Below are positions 1 to 6,195 of a DNA stretch of 6,195 bases, piece after piece. Under the pieces are notes generated by a model. That model did no database searches. It was not told the origin of the DNA and saw only the letters and a list, made by a program, of their open reading frames with translations. Position 1 is the first letter of the stretch. Each line of letters starts with the position of its first letter. The DNA comes from Polaromonas sp. (GTDB lineage: Bacteria > Pseudomonadota > Gammaproteobacteria > Burkholderiales > Burkholderiaceae_C): positions 1 to 6,195 of the forward strand of contig JAJAYS010000355.1 in assembly GCA_026786065.1 (NCBI GenBank). The letters run 5' to 3'. The position numbers and the translations under genes are program-made.

Positions 1-252
1 GTGCTCGACGAGCCGACCAGCGCACTCGACGTGACCATCCAGAAACAGGTGCTTAGCCTGCTTCAGCGCCTGCAGCGCGAACGCGGGCTGAGCTACCTGC
101 TGATTACGCACGATGTCGATGTCATTCGCGCGATGGCGCACGACGTGATGGTGATGAAGGACGGCGAGGTGCTGGAGTCCGGAACGGTCGACGAGGTCCT
201 GGGGCGACCCGCGCATCCTTACACTCAAATTCTGCTTTCAGAGGGCTCGTAA
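1..252 (+). CDS. ABC transporter ATP-binding protein, dipeptide/oligopeptide (Opp/Dpp/YejF) type, C-terminal fragment
   Basis: This is the last 83 residues of an ATPase subunit that would power import of peptides or similar substrates from the cytoplasmic face of the inner membrane. The fragment opens inside the Walker B motif (LDEPTSALD, catalytic Glu at visible residue 4 and D-loop SALD at 7-10). It continues to the H-switch ITHD with His at residue 37, and ends with the HPYT motif (72-75) typical of the OppD/OppF C-terminal extension. The Walker A and signature motifs lie upstream of the window, so the GTG at position 1 is not the true start. The phrases LDVTIQKQVL and SYLLITHDVDVIRAMAH look most like YejF-type subunits, but the substrate cannot be told from this part. 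The gene ends at TAA 250-252 and is followed by a likely terminator, so it appears to be a separate transcript from rimP. Confidence is high for the family and low for the exact subfamily. Confidence 0.93.
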   Translation: MLDEPTSALDVTIQKQVLSLLQRLQRERGLSYLLITHDVDVIRAMAHDVMVMKDGEVLESGTVDEVLGRPAHPYTQILLSEGS

Positions 253-260
253 ATCACATT

Positions 261-300
261 AACAAAATCAAGTTAGCGCTTGATTTTGTTTAATTTTGTT
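261..300 (+). terminator. AT-rich stem-loop, probable terminator of the ABC transporter gene
   Basis: A perfect 12-base inverted repeat has its left arm at 261-272 (AACAAAATCAAG), a 6-base loop TTAGCG at 273-278, and its right arm at 279-290 (CTTGATTTTGTT). The T-rich stretch TAATTTTGTT follows at 291-300. It begins eight bases after the stop codon of the ABC gene, which is the usual place for an intrinsic terminator. The stem has only three G/C pairs, so it is a weak terminator by the standard model and stands out against the GC-rich surroundings. A role as an operator or mRNA 3'-end stabiliser is the alternative. Confidence 0.6.
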
Positions 301-469
301 GCAAATCCGAACGGCCTCAACCACCCCGGAAGGCCCATCATGGCACCCCGAAACGCATGCCGGGCGCGAGGAGTTTGCCTGGCCTTTTAGCGGTTGCGAA
401 AGCCGCTTTCCGCCGGGGTAGGCTCAGCGCCCGCCAACCCGAGAATGGCCACTCGATAGGGCAGCCAAT
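301..469. other. Intergenic stretch with no recognisable gene
   Basis: No coding region with a plausible start, ribosome binding site and recognisable product was seen on either strand. Only weak hairpins are visible: GGCCT at 313-317 with AGGCC at 331-335, and AGCGG at 389-393 with CCGCT at 403-407. No tRNA is present, although in E. coli a tRNA gene (metY) precedes rimP. An open frame from 357 runs in phase into rimP, but it spans the promoter and terminator described here and is not credited as coding. Confidence 0.6.
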
Positions 470-498
470 TTGCACCCGACTTCGATGGACGCTACAAT
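470..498 (+). promoter_or_regulatory. Predicted sigma70 promoter of the rimP-nusA-infB-rbfA operon
   Basis: A -35 box TTGCAC (470-475; consensus TTGACA) and a -10 box TACAAT (493-498; consensus TATAAT) are separated by exactly 17 bases, the optimal spacing. Transcription should begin near 504-507, giving a leader of about 105 bases before rimP. It is the best promoter match I could find by eye between the ABC gene and rimP. No transcript data support it here. Confidence 0.72.
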
Positions 499-513
499 CC
501 AACTTTCACGGCC

Positions 514-545
514 AAATGGGCGGGTTTTCACCGCCCATTTTTTTT
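514..545 (+). terminator. Intrinsic terminator in the rimP leader, candidate attenuator
   Basis: A perfect 10-base-pair stem forms from AAATGGGCGG (514-523) and CCGCCCATTT (531-540), with a 7-base loop GTTTTCA. Eight T residues follow at 538-545, overlapping the foot of the stem. This is a textbook Rho-independent terminator. It lies between the predicted promoter and rimP and starts only about ten bases after the predicted transcription start, so most operon transcripts must read through it. In gammaproteobacteria a leader ending in such a terminator upstream of rimP is known as the rimP leader RNA, and the E. coli operon is autoregulated by NusA. A similar role here is inferred. It could also block read-through from upstream. 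Confidence 0.82.
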
Positions 546-561
546 GGGCGTTTGTTTTTTT
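532..561 (+). terminator. Second, overlapping terminator-like hairpin in the rimP leader
   Basis: CGCCCA (532-537), part of the right arm of the preceding terminator, can instead pair with TGGGCG (545-550). This gives a 6-base-pair stem with a 7-T loop (538-544). It is followed by TTTG and a seven-T run (551-561), so it also has the form of an intrinsic terminator. The two hairpins cannot form together. Its short stem makes it the weaker of the pair, and function is inferred from sequence only. Confidence 0.45.
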
Positions 562-611
562 ATGGACTTGATTTTTCGGTTTTTAGACCGATTTGGGACG
601 GCTTCCGGCGC

Positions 612-1226
612 ATGGCTTTACACGACACGATAGAACAGACGGTGACCGGGCTAGGCTACACGCTAGTGGACATCGAGCGCACCGGCTGCGGATTGCTTCG
701 CGTGACCATCGACGTGCCGCAGCAGTCAGGCACCGAGCTGTTCGTCAATGCCGAAGATTGTGAAAAAGTCACGCGTCAATTGCAGTTCGTGCTGGAAGTC
801 GAAGCGGTTGCTTATTCGCGGCTCGAAGTGTCGTCGCCAGGCATCGACCGGCCCCTTAAAACCGAGCAGGACTTCGAGCGCTTTGCCGGAGAGCTGGTTG
901 ACATCACGCTAAAGGCAGCAGTTGGCCCGGTTGTAAGTGCCGGAACATCGGTTTCGGCGAACCAAAAGAAGTTTCGCGGCGCGCTGGAGCGCTGCCCGCC
1001 ACAGAAAGAGGGCGGACCGCCGCGCTGGCAGATCGTCTGGGCCGACGAGCCGGCCGTCAAGCCTGGGCAAAAAGTCAGCAGCAAACGGCCTGCAGCGCCC
1101 TTGCAGGCGCTGGGTTTCACGCTCGACGAAATCCATCAGGCCCGGCTGGCACCGGTAGTCGATTTCAAGGGACGGCGCAGCAAGCCGGCCCTTGCTGCGG
1201 GCGAAGCAGGTCCGGATAAAAATTAA
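612..1226 (+). CDS. rimP: Ribosome maturation factor RimP
   Basis: RimP binds the free 30S ribosomal subunit in the cytoplasm and assists its late maturation. The product is 204 residues. The N-terminal alpha/beta domain covers roughly residues 1-83, including [10 protein letters not shown] near the start and the hallmark [12 protein letters not shown] (71-82). The C-terminal SH3-like barrel domain follows with DITLK near 97. E. coli RimP is about 150 residues; the extra length lies in the C-terminal half, where [19 protein letters not shown] and the final [17 protein letters not shown] barrel segments are separated by long Pro/Lys/Ser-rich linkers. I chose ATG 612 because [16 protein letters not shown] matches the family N-terminus. 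The frame is open back to 357, but that part contains the promoter and terminator. The ribosome binding site is weak (GGGACGG at 595-601). It is the first gene of the operon and ends 34 bases before nusA. Confidence 0.96.
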   Translation: MALHDTIEQTVTGLGYTLVDIERTGCGLLRVTIDVPQQSGTELFVNAEDCEKVTRQLQFVLEVEAVAYSRLEVSSPGIDRPLKTEQDFERFAGELVDITLKAAVGPVVSAGTSVSANQKKFRGALERCPPQKEGGPPRWQIVWADEPAVKPGQKVSSKRPAAPLQALGFTLDEIHQARLAPVVDFKGRRSKPALAAGEAGPDKN

Positions 1227-1243
1227 TTGGAAATCAGATGAAG

Positions 1244-1252
1244 AAAGGCAGG
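1244..1252 (+). promoter_or_regulatory. Ribosome binding site of nusA
   Basis: The purine-rich AAAGGCAGG ends eight bases before ATG 1261 and supports that start rather than the upstream in-frame ATG/TTG-type codons that lie inside rimP. An ATG at 1238 is out of frame with nusA. Confidence 0.6.
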
Positions 1253-1260
1253 CTTGTGAA

Positions 1261-2811
1261 ATGAATCGCGAACTGTTGATGTTGGTTGATGCCATCTCGC
1301 GTGAAAAAAACGTCGAGCGTGACGTCGTGTTCGGCGCGGTCGAACTCGCTCTCGCTTCGGCCACCAAAAAGGTCTATGAAGAGGGCGTGGACATTCGCGT
1401 CACGGTGGACCGCGACAGCGGCGCTTACGAGACCTTTCGCCGCTGGCTGGTCGTGCCCGACGAGGCTGGCCTGCAAAACCCCGAGGCCGAAGAGCTGGTG
1501 AGCGATGCGCGGGAGGAACTCGCCGACATCGAGGAAGGCGACTACATCGAAAAGCCGATCGAAAGCCTGCCAATCGGCCGCATCGGGGCGCAGGCCGCCA
1601 AACAGGTCATCCTGCAGAAAATCCGCGACGCCGAGCGCGAAATGCTGCTGACCGACTTCATGTCGCGCGGCGAGAAAATTTTCGTCGGCACCGTCAAGCG
1701 CATGGACAAGGGCGACATCATTGTCGAGTCGGGCCGCGTCGAAGGCCGATTGCGCCGCAGCGACATGATTCCAAAAGAAAACCTGCGGGCCGGTGACCGC
1801 GTGCGGGCCATCATCATGGAGGTGGACACCACGCTGCGCGGCGCGCCCATCATCTTGTCGCGGACCGCGCCGGAATACATGATCGAGCTGTTCCGCCAGG
1901 AAGTGCCGGAAATCGAGCAGGGTCTGCTTGAAATCAAATCCTGCGCACGCGACCCCGGTTCACGCGCCAAGATGGCGGTGTTGTCGCACGATAAACGGGT
2001 GGACCCGATCGGCACCTGTGTCGGGGTCCGTGGCACCCGCGTCAACGGCGTCACCAACGAGCTGGCCGGTGAGCGGGTCGATATCGTCCTGTGGAGCGAA
2101 GACCCGGCGCAGTTCGTGATTGGCGCCTTGGCGCCCGCTAACGTCTCGTCCATCGTCGTCGATGAAGAGCGCCATGCGATGGACGTCGTCGTCGATGAAG
2201 AAAACCTGGCAATCTCCATCGGTCGTGGCGGTCAAAACGTGCGTCTGGCTGCCGAGCTGACCGGCTGGAAGATCAACATCATGACCGCCGACGAGTCGGC
2301 TGAAAAGCAGTCGCTGGAGACCGACACCAGCCGCAAGCTTTTCATGGAAAAACTCGATGTGGACCAGGAAATTGCCGACATCCTGATTGCCGAGGGCTTC
2401 AACACGCTCGAAGAAGTGGCGTATGTGCCGCTGCAGGAAATGCTGGAGATCGAATCGTTCGACGAAGACACCGTCACCGAGCTGCGCACCCGCGCCAAAG
2501 ATGCGCTGCTGACGATGGAAATCGCCAGGGAAGAAAGCGCCGACGGAGTATCTCAAAAGCTGCGCGATGTAGCAGGAACCACGCCCGAACTGATCGAGCA
2601 GCTTGTTGCAGCCGGCATCAACACCCGCGACGAGCTGGCCGATCTGGCCACAGATGAATTGACCGATATCACTGGCCAGTCTTCGGAAGAAGCCACCGCC
2701 TTGATCATGACGGCGCGCGCGCATTGGTTTACCAATGACGCTGACGAGACCGCCACCGCCGCCGACACGTCTGTCGAAACCGCTGTGCCGGCCCCGGCTC
2801 AAGAGCATTGA
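1261..2811 (+). CDS. nusA: Transcription termination/antitermination factor NusA
   Basis: NusA binds RNA polymerase and nascent RNA, enhancing pausing and hairpin-dependent termination, and takes part in antitermination on rRNA operons. The product is 516 residues, close to E. coli NusA (495). Domains in order: RNA polymerase-binding N-terminal domain (about 1-130, starting [21 protein letters not shown]); S1 RNA-binding domain (about 137-200, [18 protein letters not shown]); KH1 with its GVRG loop at 255-258; KH2 with GRGG at 321-324 followed by [12 protein letters not shown]; and two acidic C-terminal repeats (about 362-425 and 432-490) of helix-hairpin-helix type, such as [14 protein letters not shown] and [14 protein letters not shown]. 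Both C-terminal repeats are present, as in other proteobacteria. A short acidic/Ala tail follows. ATG 1261 matches the family N-terminus. The gene lies 34 bases after rimP and 28 before infB. Because NusA acts on hairpin terminators, the leader terminators of this operon are plausible targets for self-control. Confidence 0.98.
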   Translation: MNRELLMLVDAISREKNVERDVVFGAVELALASATKKVYEEGVDIRVTVDRDSGAYETFRRWLVVPDEAGLQNPEAEELVSDAREELADIEEGDYIEKPIESLPIGRIGAQAAKQVILQKIRDAEREMLLTDFMSRGEKIFVGTVKRMDKGDIIVESGRVEGRLRRSDMIPKENLRAGDRVRAIIMEVDTTLRGAPIILSRTAPEYMIELFRQEVPEIEQGLLEIKSCARDPGSRAKMAVLSHDKRVDPIGTCVGVRGTRVNGVTNELAGERVDIVLWSEDPAQFVIGALAPANVSSIVVDEERHAMDVVVDEENLAISIGRGGQNVRLAAELTGWKINIMTADESAEKQSLETDTSRKLFMEKLDVDQEIADILIAEGFNTLEEVAYVPLQEMLEIESFDEDTVTELRTRAKDALLTMEIAREESADGVSQKLRDVAGTTPELIEQLVAAGINTRDELADLATDELTDITGQSSEEATALIMTARAHWFTNDADETATAADTSVETAVPAPAQEH

Positions 2812-2825
2812 TCATGAAGGCCAGT

Positions 2826-2832
2826 CAGGAAA
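2826..2832 (+). promoter_or_regulatory. Ribosome binding site of infB
   Basis: CAGGAAA lies about eight bases before ATG 2840 and supports that start. An ATG at 2814 is in another frame and reads only 22 codons; an in-frame ATG at 2735 lies inside nusA. Confidence 0.65.
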
Positions 2833-2839
2833 ACCAACT

Positions 2840-5770
2840 ATGTCCAGTACCACCACCCTCGCTGAATTCGCAGCTGAACTGAATAAATCGACCGCCACCC
2901 TGATCGAGCAACTGACCAGCGCCGGCGTCACCAAGACGCAGGCCGGCGATACGATTTCCGAAACCGACAAGCAAAAACTGCTGGGCTTTCTGCAGGCCAG
3001 CCACGGCACGGCTAGTGCCGAGCGAAAGAAGATCACGCTGGTCAAAAAATCGACCACCGAGATCAAGCAGGCCGATTCGATGGGGCGTGCGCGCACCATA
3101 CAGGTCGAGGTTCGTAAAAAACGCACGTTTGTCCGGCGTGAAGACGGCACCGAGGCACCAGCCGAAGAAGCCCGGCCGCTGCCGGTCGCCGAAGTCGCCG
3201 CCCCAGCCACTGACCACGCCGACCTGATCCGCCGCGAGGAAGAGGCCAGGAGCCACGCAGAGCTGCTGCGCCGCCAGGAAGAAGAACTGGCAGAGAAGCG
3301 GCGCCTGCGTGACGAGCACAACGCCAGTGAGGCGGCACGCGAGGTGCAGCGCCAGGCCCAGGCCGAGGCAGCGACTGCCGCCGAGGCAGAGGCCATCAAG
3401 GTCAGGGAGGCCAAAGAGGCGAAAGAGGCCAAAAAGGCGCGTGCGACGGTGGCCAGCGGCAAGGATGCCGACGACAAGCCCGAACCGGCTTCGACCCATG
3501 ATCGTGACGCCGCTGCGACCTCCCGGGCCGACAAGGCCGCAGAGTTGGCCGCGACCCAGGCCAGCGCGCAGGCAGCGGCCAAGGCCAAAGCAACCGCCGA
3601 GTTTCAGGCCGACGCCGTCAAGGCCCAGGACCTGCAGGAACGCCGCAGCAAGGCGGAAGCCGAAGCGGCCGGCATTCGCGCCATGATGTCCGCGCCAAAG
3701 CGCGTGCTGGTTCCGCATGTGGACCCGAAAATCGTCATGAAAGGCACGCTGCACAAGCCTGCCGTGGTGCCGGGCGCGGCCGTCAGGGTCACTGCCGCCG
3801 CAGCCGCAGCCGGCGCGGCCGGAAAGAAAGAAGTCAAGTCCGAAAACCTGTCTTCGACCTGGAAAGACGACGCAGCCAAGAAAAAGGGTTTGCCGAGTCG
3901 TGGAGCGCCGTCGCTGCCAGGCCGTGGCAACTTCCGTGGCGGCCCGCGTGGCCGGCGTACCCATGATCGCGATGCGCGTTCGGATTCGACCTTCGTCGCC
4001 CCGACCGAGTTCAAGGTCATCGAAGTGCATGTGCCTGAGACCATTACCGTTGGCGAGCTCGCACACAAGATGAGTGTCAAGTCCAACGAGGTCATCAAGC
4101 ATTTGATGAAGCTCGGGCAGATGGTCACGATCAACCAACCGCTGGACCAGGACACCGCCATGATCGTGGTGGAGGAAATGGGCCACACCGCAGTGACCGC
4201 GGCGCTGGACGACCCGGAAGCCTTTACCGACGACGACGTTCAGGGCCAGCAGGCCGAATTTTTGCCCCGCGCACCGGTGGTGACCGTGATGGGCCACGTC
4301 GATCACGGCAAGACCTCACTGCTTGACTACATCCGAAAATCCAAGGTGGCATCGGGCGAGGCTGGTGGTATCACCCAGCACATCGGCGCCTACCACGTCG
4401 AAACGCCTCGCGGCATGGTGTCTTTCCTCGACACGCCGGGCCACGAAGCGTTTACCGCAATGCGGGCGCGGGGTGCGCAGGCGACCGATATCGTGATTCT
4501 GGTGGTGGCAGCCGACGACGGCGTCATGCCGCAGACCAAAGAGGCCATCAAGCACGCCAAGGCAGCCGGTGTTCCTATCGTCGTGGCCATCAACAAAATC
4601 GACAAAGCCGACGCCAACCTCGATCGCGTCAAGGGCGAGCTGGTCACCGAGCAGGTCGTACCCGAAGAATTCGGCGGCGACTCGCCTTTCGTGCCGGTTT
4701 CGGCGCGTACCGGTGCCGGCATCGATACGCTGCTCGAACAGGTGCTGCTGCAGGCCGAGATCCTGGAATTGCGCGCACCGGTCAACGCACTGGCCAAAGG
4801 TCTGGTCATCGAAGCCCGACTTGACAAGGGCCGCGGCCCGGTTGCTACCGTGCTGGTGCAATCCGGCACGCTGAAGGCGGGCGACATTGTGCTGGCTGGC
4901 TCGACCTACGGCCGGGTGCGCGCGATGCTCGACGAGAACGGCAAGACCATCAAAACGGCAGGTCCGTCGATTCCGGTCGAGATCCAGGGTCTGACCGAAG
5001 TGCCCCAGGCCGGCGACGATTTCCTCGTCATGCTCGATGAGCGCCGCGCCCGTGAAATTTCAACCTACCGCGCTGGCAAGTTCCGCAACACCAAGCTGGC
5101 CAAGCAGCAGGCGTCAAAGCTGGAGAACATGTTCGCCGACATCAATGCCGGCGAAATCAAGTTGTTGCCGATCATCATCAAGGCCGACGTGCAGGGCTCG
5201 CAGGAGGCGCTGGCGCAGTCGCTGCTCAAGCTGTCCACCGAGGAAGTCAAGGTGCAACTGGTTTACTCCGGCGTCGGCGGCATTTCCGAGTCCGATGTGA
5301 ACCTGGCGATTGCGTCAAAGGCGGTGCTGATCGGGTTCAACACCCGGGCCGATGCGCAGGCGCGCAAGCAGGCCGAGAGCAACGGCGTCGAGATTCGTTA
5401 CTACAACATCATTTACGACGCGGTGGACGAATTGAAGGCGGCGATGTCCGGCATGCTGACACCGGACAAAAAGGAAGAAGTCATCGGCACGGCCGAGATT
5501 CGCCAGGTGTTCAAGGTCAGCAAAATCGGCTCCATCGCCGGTTGCATGGTCACGGCAGGCGTTGTGCGCCGCGCGGCCCGGCTGCGCCTGTTGCGCCAGA
5601 ACGTGGTTATCTTCACCGGCGAGCTGGAATCGCTCAAGCGCTTCAAGGACGACGCGCGCGAAGTCAAGGAGAGCTTCGAGTGCGGTTTGAACATCAAGAA
5701 CTACAACGACATTCAGGAAGGTGACGTGCTGGAGTTCTTCGAGATCAAGGAAGTGGCGCGCACGATTTAA
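2840..5770 (+). CDS. infB: Translation initiation factor IF-2
   Basis: IF2 is a cytoplasmic GTPase that positions formylmethionyl initiator tRNA on the 30S subunit and drives joining of the 50S subunit. The product is 976 residues, longer than E. coli IF2 (890) because of its N-terminal region. Order: IF2N fold (1-52); conserved basic IF2-associated segment (about 61-100, [12 protein letters not shown] to RTFVRRE); Ala/Glu/Lys/Arg-rich, probably helical linker (about 130-300) with EAK triplets at 190-198; Gly/Arg-rich stretch (about 351-373); second IF2N domain (about 393-460); then the GTPase domain. The G-motifs are intact: GHVDHGKT 485-492, GGIT 509-512, DTPGH 531-535, NKID 585-588 and SAR 621-623. 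Beta-barrel domain II starts near [17 protein letters not shown], domain III holds [13 protein letters not shown], and the C-terminal tRNA-binding domain ends [26 protein letters not shown] 2840 fits the family N-terminus ([14 protein letters not shown]) and has a good ribosome binding site. Confidence 0.99.
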   Translation: MSSTTTLAEFAAELNKSTATLIEQLTSAGVTKTQAGDTISETDKQKLLGFLQASHGTASAERKKITLVKKSTTEIKQADSMGRARTIQVEVRKKRTFVRREDGTEAPAEEARPLPVAEVAAPATDHADLIRREEEARSHAELLRRQEEELAEKRRLRDEHNASEAAREVQRQAQAEAATAAEAEAIKVREAKEAKEAKKARATVASGKDADDKPEPASTHDRDAAATSRADKAAELAATQASAQAAAKAKATAEFQADAVKAQDLQERRSKAEAEAAGIRAMMSAPKRVLVPHVDPKIVMKGTLHKPAVVPGAAVRVTAAAAAAGAAGKKEVKSENLSSTWKDDAAKKKGLPSRGAPSLPGRGNFRGGPRGRRTHDRDARSDSTFVAPTEFKVIEVHVPETITVGELAHKMSVKSNEVIKHLMKLGQMVTINQPLDQDTAMIVVEEMGHTAVTAALDDPEAFTDDDVQGQQAEFLPRAPVVTVMGHVDHGKTSLLDYIRKSKVASGEAGGITQHIGAYHVETPRGMVSFLDTPGHEAFTAMRARGAQATDIVILVVAADDGVMPQTKEAIKHAKAAGVPIVVAINKIDKADANLDRVKGELVTEQVVPEEFGGDSPFVPVSARTGAGIDTLLEQVLLQAEILELRAPVNALAKGLVIEARLDKGRGPVATVLVQSGTLKAGDIVLAGSTYGRVRAMLDENGKTIKTAGPSIPVEIQGLTEVPQAGDDFLVMLDERRAREISTYRAGKFRNTKLAKQQASKLENMFADINAGEIKLLPIIIKADVQGSQEALAQSLLKLSTEEVKVQLVYSGVGGISESDVNLAIASKAVLIGFNTRADAQARKQAESNGVEIRYYNIIYDAVDELKAAMSGMLTPDKKEEVIGTAEIRQVFKVSKIGSIAGCMVTAGVVRRAARLRLLRQNVVIFTGELESLKRFKDDAREVKESFECGLNIKNYNDIQEGDVLEFFEIKEVARTI

Positions 5771-5790
5771 TCTGGCAGGGCTCGCTGCCC

Positions 5791-5840
5791 GGTTGCGCCG
5801 TGTATGGGCGTACAAGTCGTACGGCCATGAACGGCGCACC
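5791..5840 (+). other. Long imperfect stem-loop between infB and rbfA
   Basis: The outer arms GGTTGCGCCGT (5791-5801) and ACGGCGCACC (5831-5840) pair over ten positions with one bulged T. After a small mismatch, ATGG (5804-5807) pairs with CCAT (5825-5828). After a G/G mismatch, CGTAC (5809-5813) pairs with GTACG (5819-5823) around the loop AAGTC. No T-run follows, so it does not look like an intrinsic terminator. A smaller hairpin (GGCAG 5774-5778 with CTGCC 5785-5789) lies just before it. It may act as an RNase processing or mRNA-stability site within the operon, or be a dispersed palindromic repeat. The structure is read directly from sequence; its role is unknown. Confidence 0.6.
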
Positions 5841-5887
5841 GGCGCTCCGGGCATCGCGGCTGGTTTTGCAAGCGTTACCGATTCATC

Positions 5888-6195
5888 ATGGTCAGAAAAA
5901 AAAGTACCACCCCCAACCGCGGTTTCCGCGTTGCCGACCAGATCCAGCGGGATCTGACGGAGTTGATCGCACGCGAGTTGAAAGACCCGCGGGTGGGTAT
6001 GGTGACGATCCAGGCAGTGGAAGTCACGCCCGACTATGCCCACGCCAAGGTTTTTTTCAGCGTGCTGGTGGGCGAGCCGCAGGAGTGCGAGCTGGCATTG
6101 AACCAGGCCGCCGGCTTTCTGCGTAACGGCCTGTTCAAGCGGCTGCACATCCACACGGTGCCGACACTGCATTTCCAGTTCGACCGCACCACCGA
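5888..6195 (+). CDS. rbfA: Ribosome-binding factor A (RbfA), N-terminal part
   Basis: RbfA binds the 30S subunit and helps final maturation of the 16S rRNA 5' end; it is also linked to cold adaptation in E. coli. The first 102 codons are visible and the frame is open to the window edge; E. coli RbfA is 133 residues. Recognisable segments are [28 protein letters not shown] (10-37), [22 protein letters not shown] (39-60) and the KH-fold helix [15 protein letters not shown] (72-86), which includes the AxG kink (A74, G76) typical of RbfA. ATG 5888 is the only sensible start and gives the expected [13 protein letters not shown] beginning. No clear ribosome binding site precedes it, unlike nusA and infB. 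It lies 117 bases after infB, downstream of a stem-loop, and its start region contains a run of eight A residues. Confidence 0.96.
   Translation, partial: MVRKKSTTPNRGFRVADQIQRDLTELIARELKDPRVGMVTIQAVEVTPDYAHAKVFFSVLVGEPQECELALNQAAGFLRNGLFKRLHIHTVPTLHFQFDRTT

Noticed and set aside
301..469. Possible tRNA upstream of rimP, by analogy with E. coli metY
   Set aside because: I found no cloverleaf arms, T-loop consensus or terminal pairing on either strand.
357..611. In-frame upstream extension of rimP (85 extra codons)
   Set aside because: It includes the predicted promoter, terminator and T-runs, does not resemble known RimP N-termini, and the family start matches ATG 612.
562..633. 23-codon small ORF overlapping the start of rimP, a possible leader peptide
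   Set aside because: It has no ribosome binding site (a T-run lies upstream) and no run of regulatory codons; it is most likely chance.
2155..2201. 14-base direct repeat (2155-2168 and 2188-2201) encoding VVDEE twice in NusA
   Set aside because: It lies in the KH1-KH2 junction, where NusA proteins normally carry two similar acidic strands; codon choice makes the DNA look repeated.
2814..2882. 22-codon ORF overlapping the infB start
   Set aside because: It is out of frame with infB and short, and the AGGA motif downstream of its ATG clearly serves infB.
2825..4306. Long antisense open frame (493 codons) across infB
   Set aside because: It is explained by the codon bias of a GC-rich gene; the composition is implausible and it lies opposite an unmistakable IF2. 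The antisense frames at 1960-2808 and 5315-6172 are rejected for the same reason.
5721..6126. Other-frame ORFs over the infB-rbfA junction (5721-5957 and 5800-6126)
   Set aside because: They overlap the well-supported rbfA frame starting at 5888 and show no recognisable protein features.
1..6195. A novel multigene system
   Set aside because: All coding regions belong to well-known families: an ABC transporter ATPase and the rimP-nusA-infB-rbfA core operon. Only the non-coding structures remain unexplained.

Overview
The window is a high-GC bacterial chromosome segment carrying the conserved translation/transcription operon rimP-nusA-infB-rbfA, all on the + strand. The protein sequences resemble those of Burkholderiales, most like Comamonadaceae (Polaromonas, Rhodoferax or Variovorax-like): RimP begins [16 protein letters not shown], NusA begins [28 protein letters not shown], and IF2 has the betaproteobacterial-style N-terminus. 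This placement rests on recognising the sequences, not on a database search.

Layout: positions 1-252 are the 3' end of an ATP-binding subunit of a dipeptide/oligopeptide-type ABC importer, cut by the window edge. It is followed by an AT-rich perfect inverted repeat that probably ends its transcript. About 360 bases without a gene follow. Their second half holds a near-consensus sigma70 promoter (TTGCAC, 17 bases, TACAAT) and, within about ten bases of the predicted start site, a textbook intrinsic terminator. A second, overlapping terminator-like hairpin reuses one arm of the first. Then come rimP (612-1226), nusA (1261-2811), infB (2840-5770) and the first 102 codons of rbfA (from 5888). The gaps are 34, 28 and 117 bases. 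The last gap contains a roughly 50-base imperfect stem-loop.

How the genes work together: RimP and RbfA are assembly factors for the 30S ribosomal subunit, IF2 brings initiator tRNA to the 30S subunit and promotes subunit joining, and NusA controls pausing, termination and antitermination by RNA polymerase. The operon therefore couples ribosome production and translation initiation to transcription. In E. coli the same operon is autoregulated by NusA and has leader terminators. The promoter-terminator leader seen here fits a similar attenuation scheme, but that is inference.

I found no mobile element, CRISPR array, tRNA, rRNA or new multigene system. The coding content is ordinary core genome. 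The non-coding observations worth following up are the compact rimP leader with two overlapping terminator hairpins and the stem-loop before rbfA.
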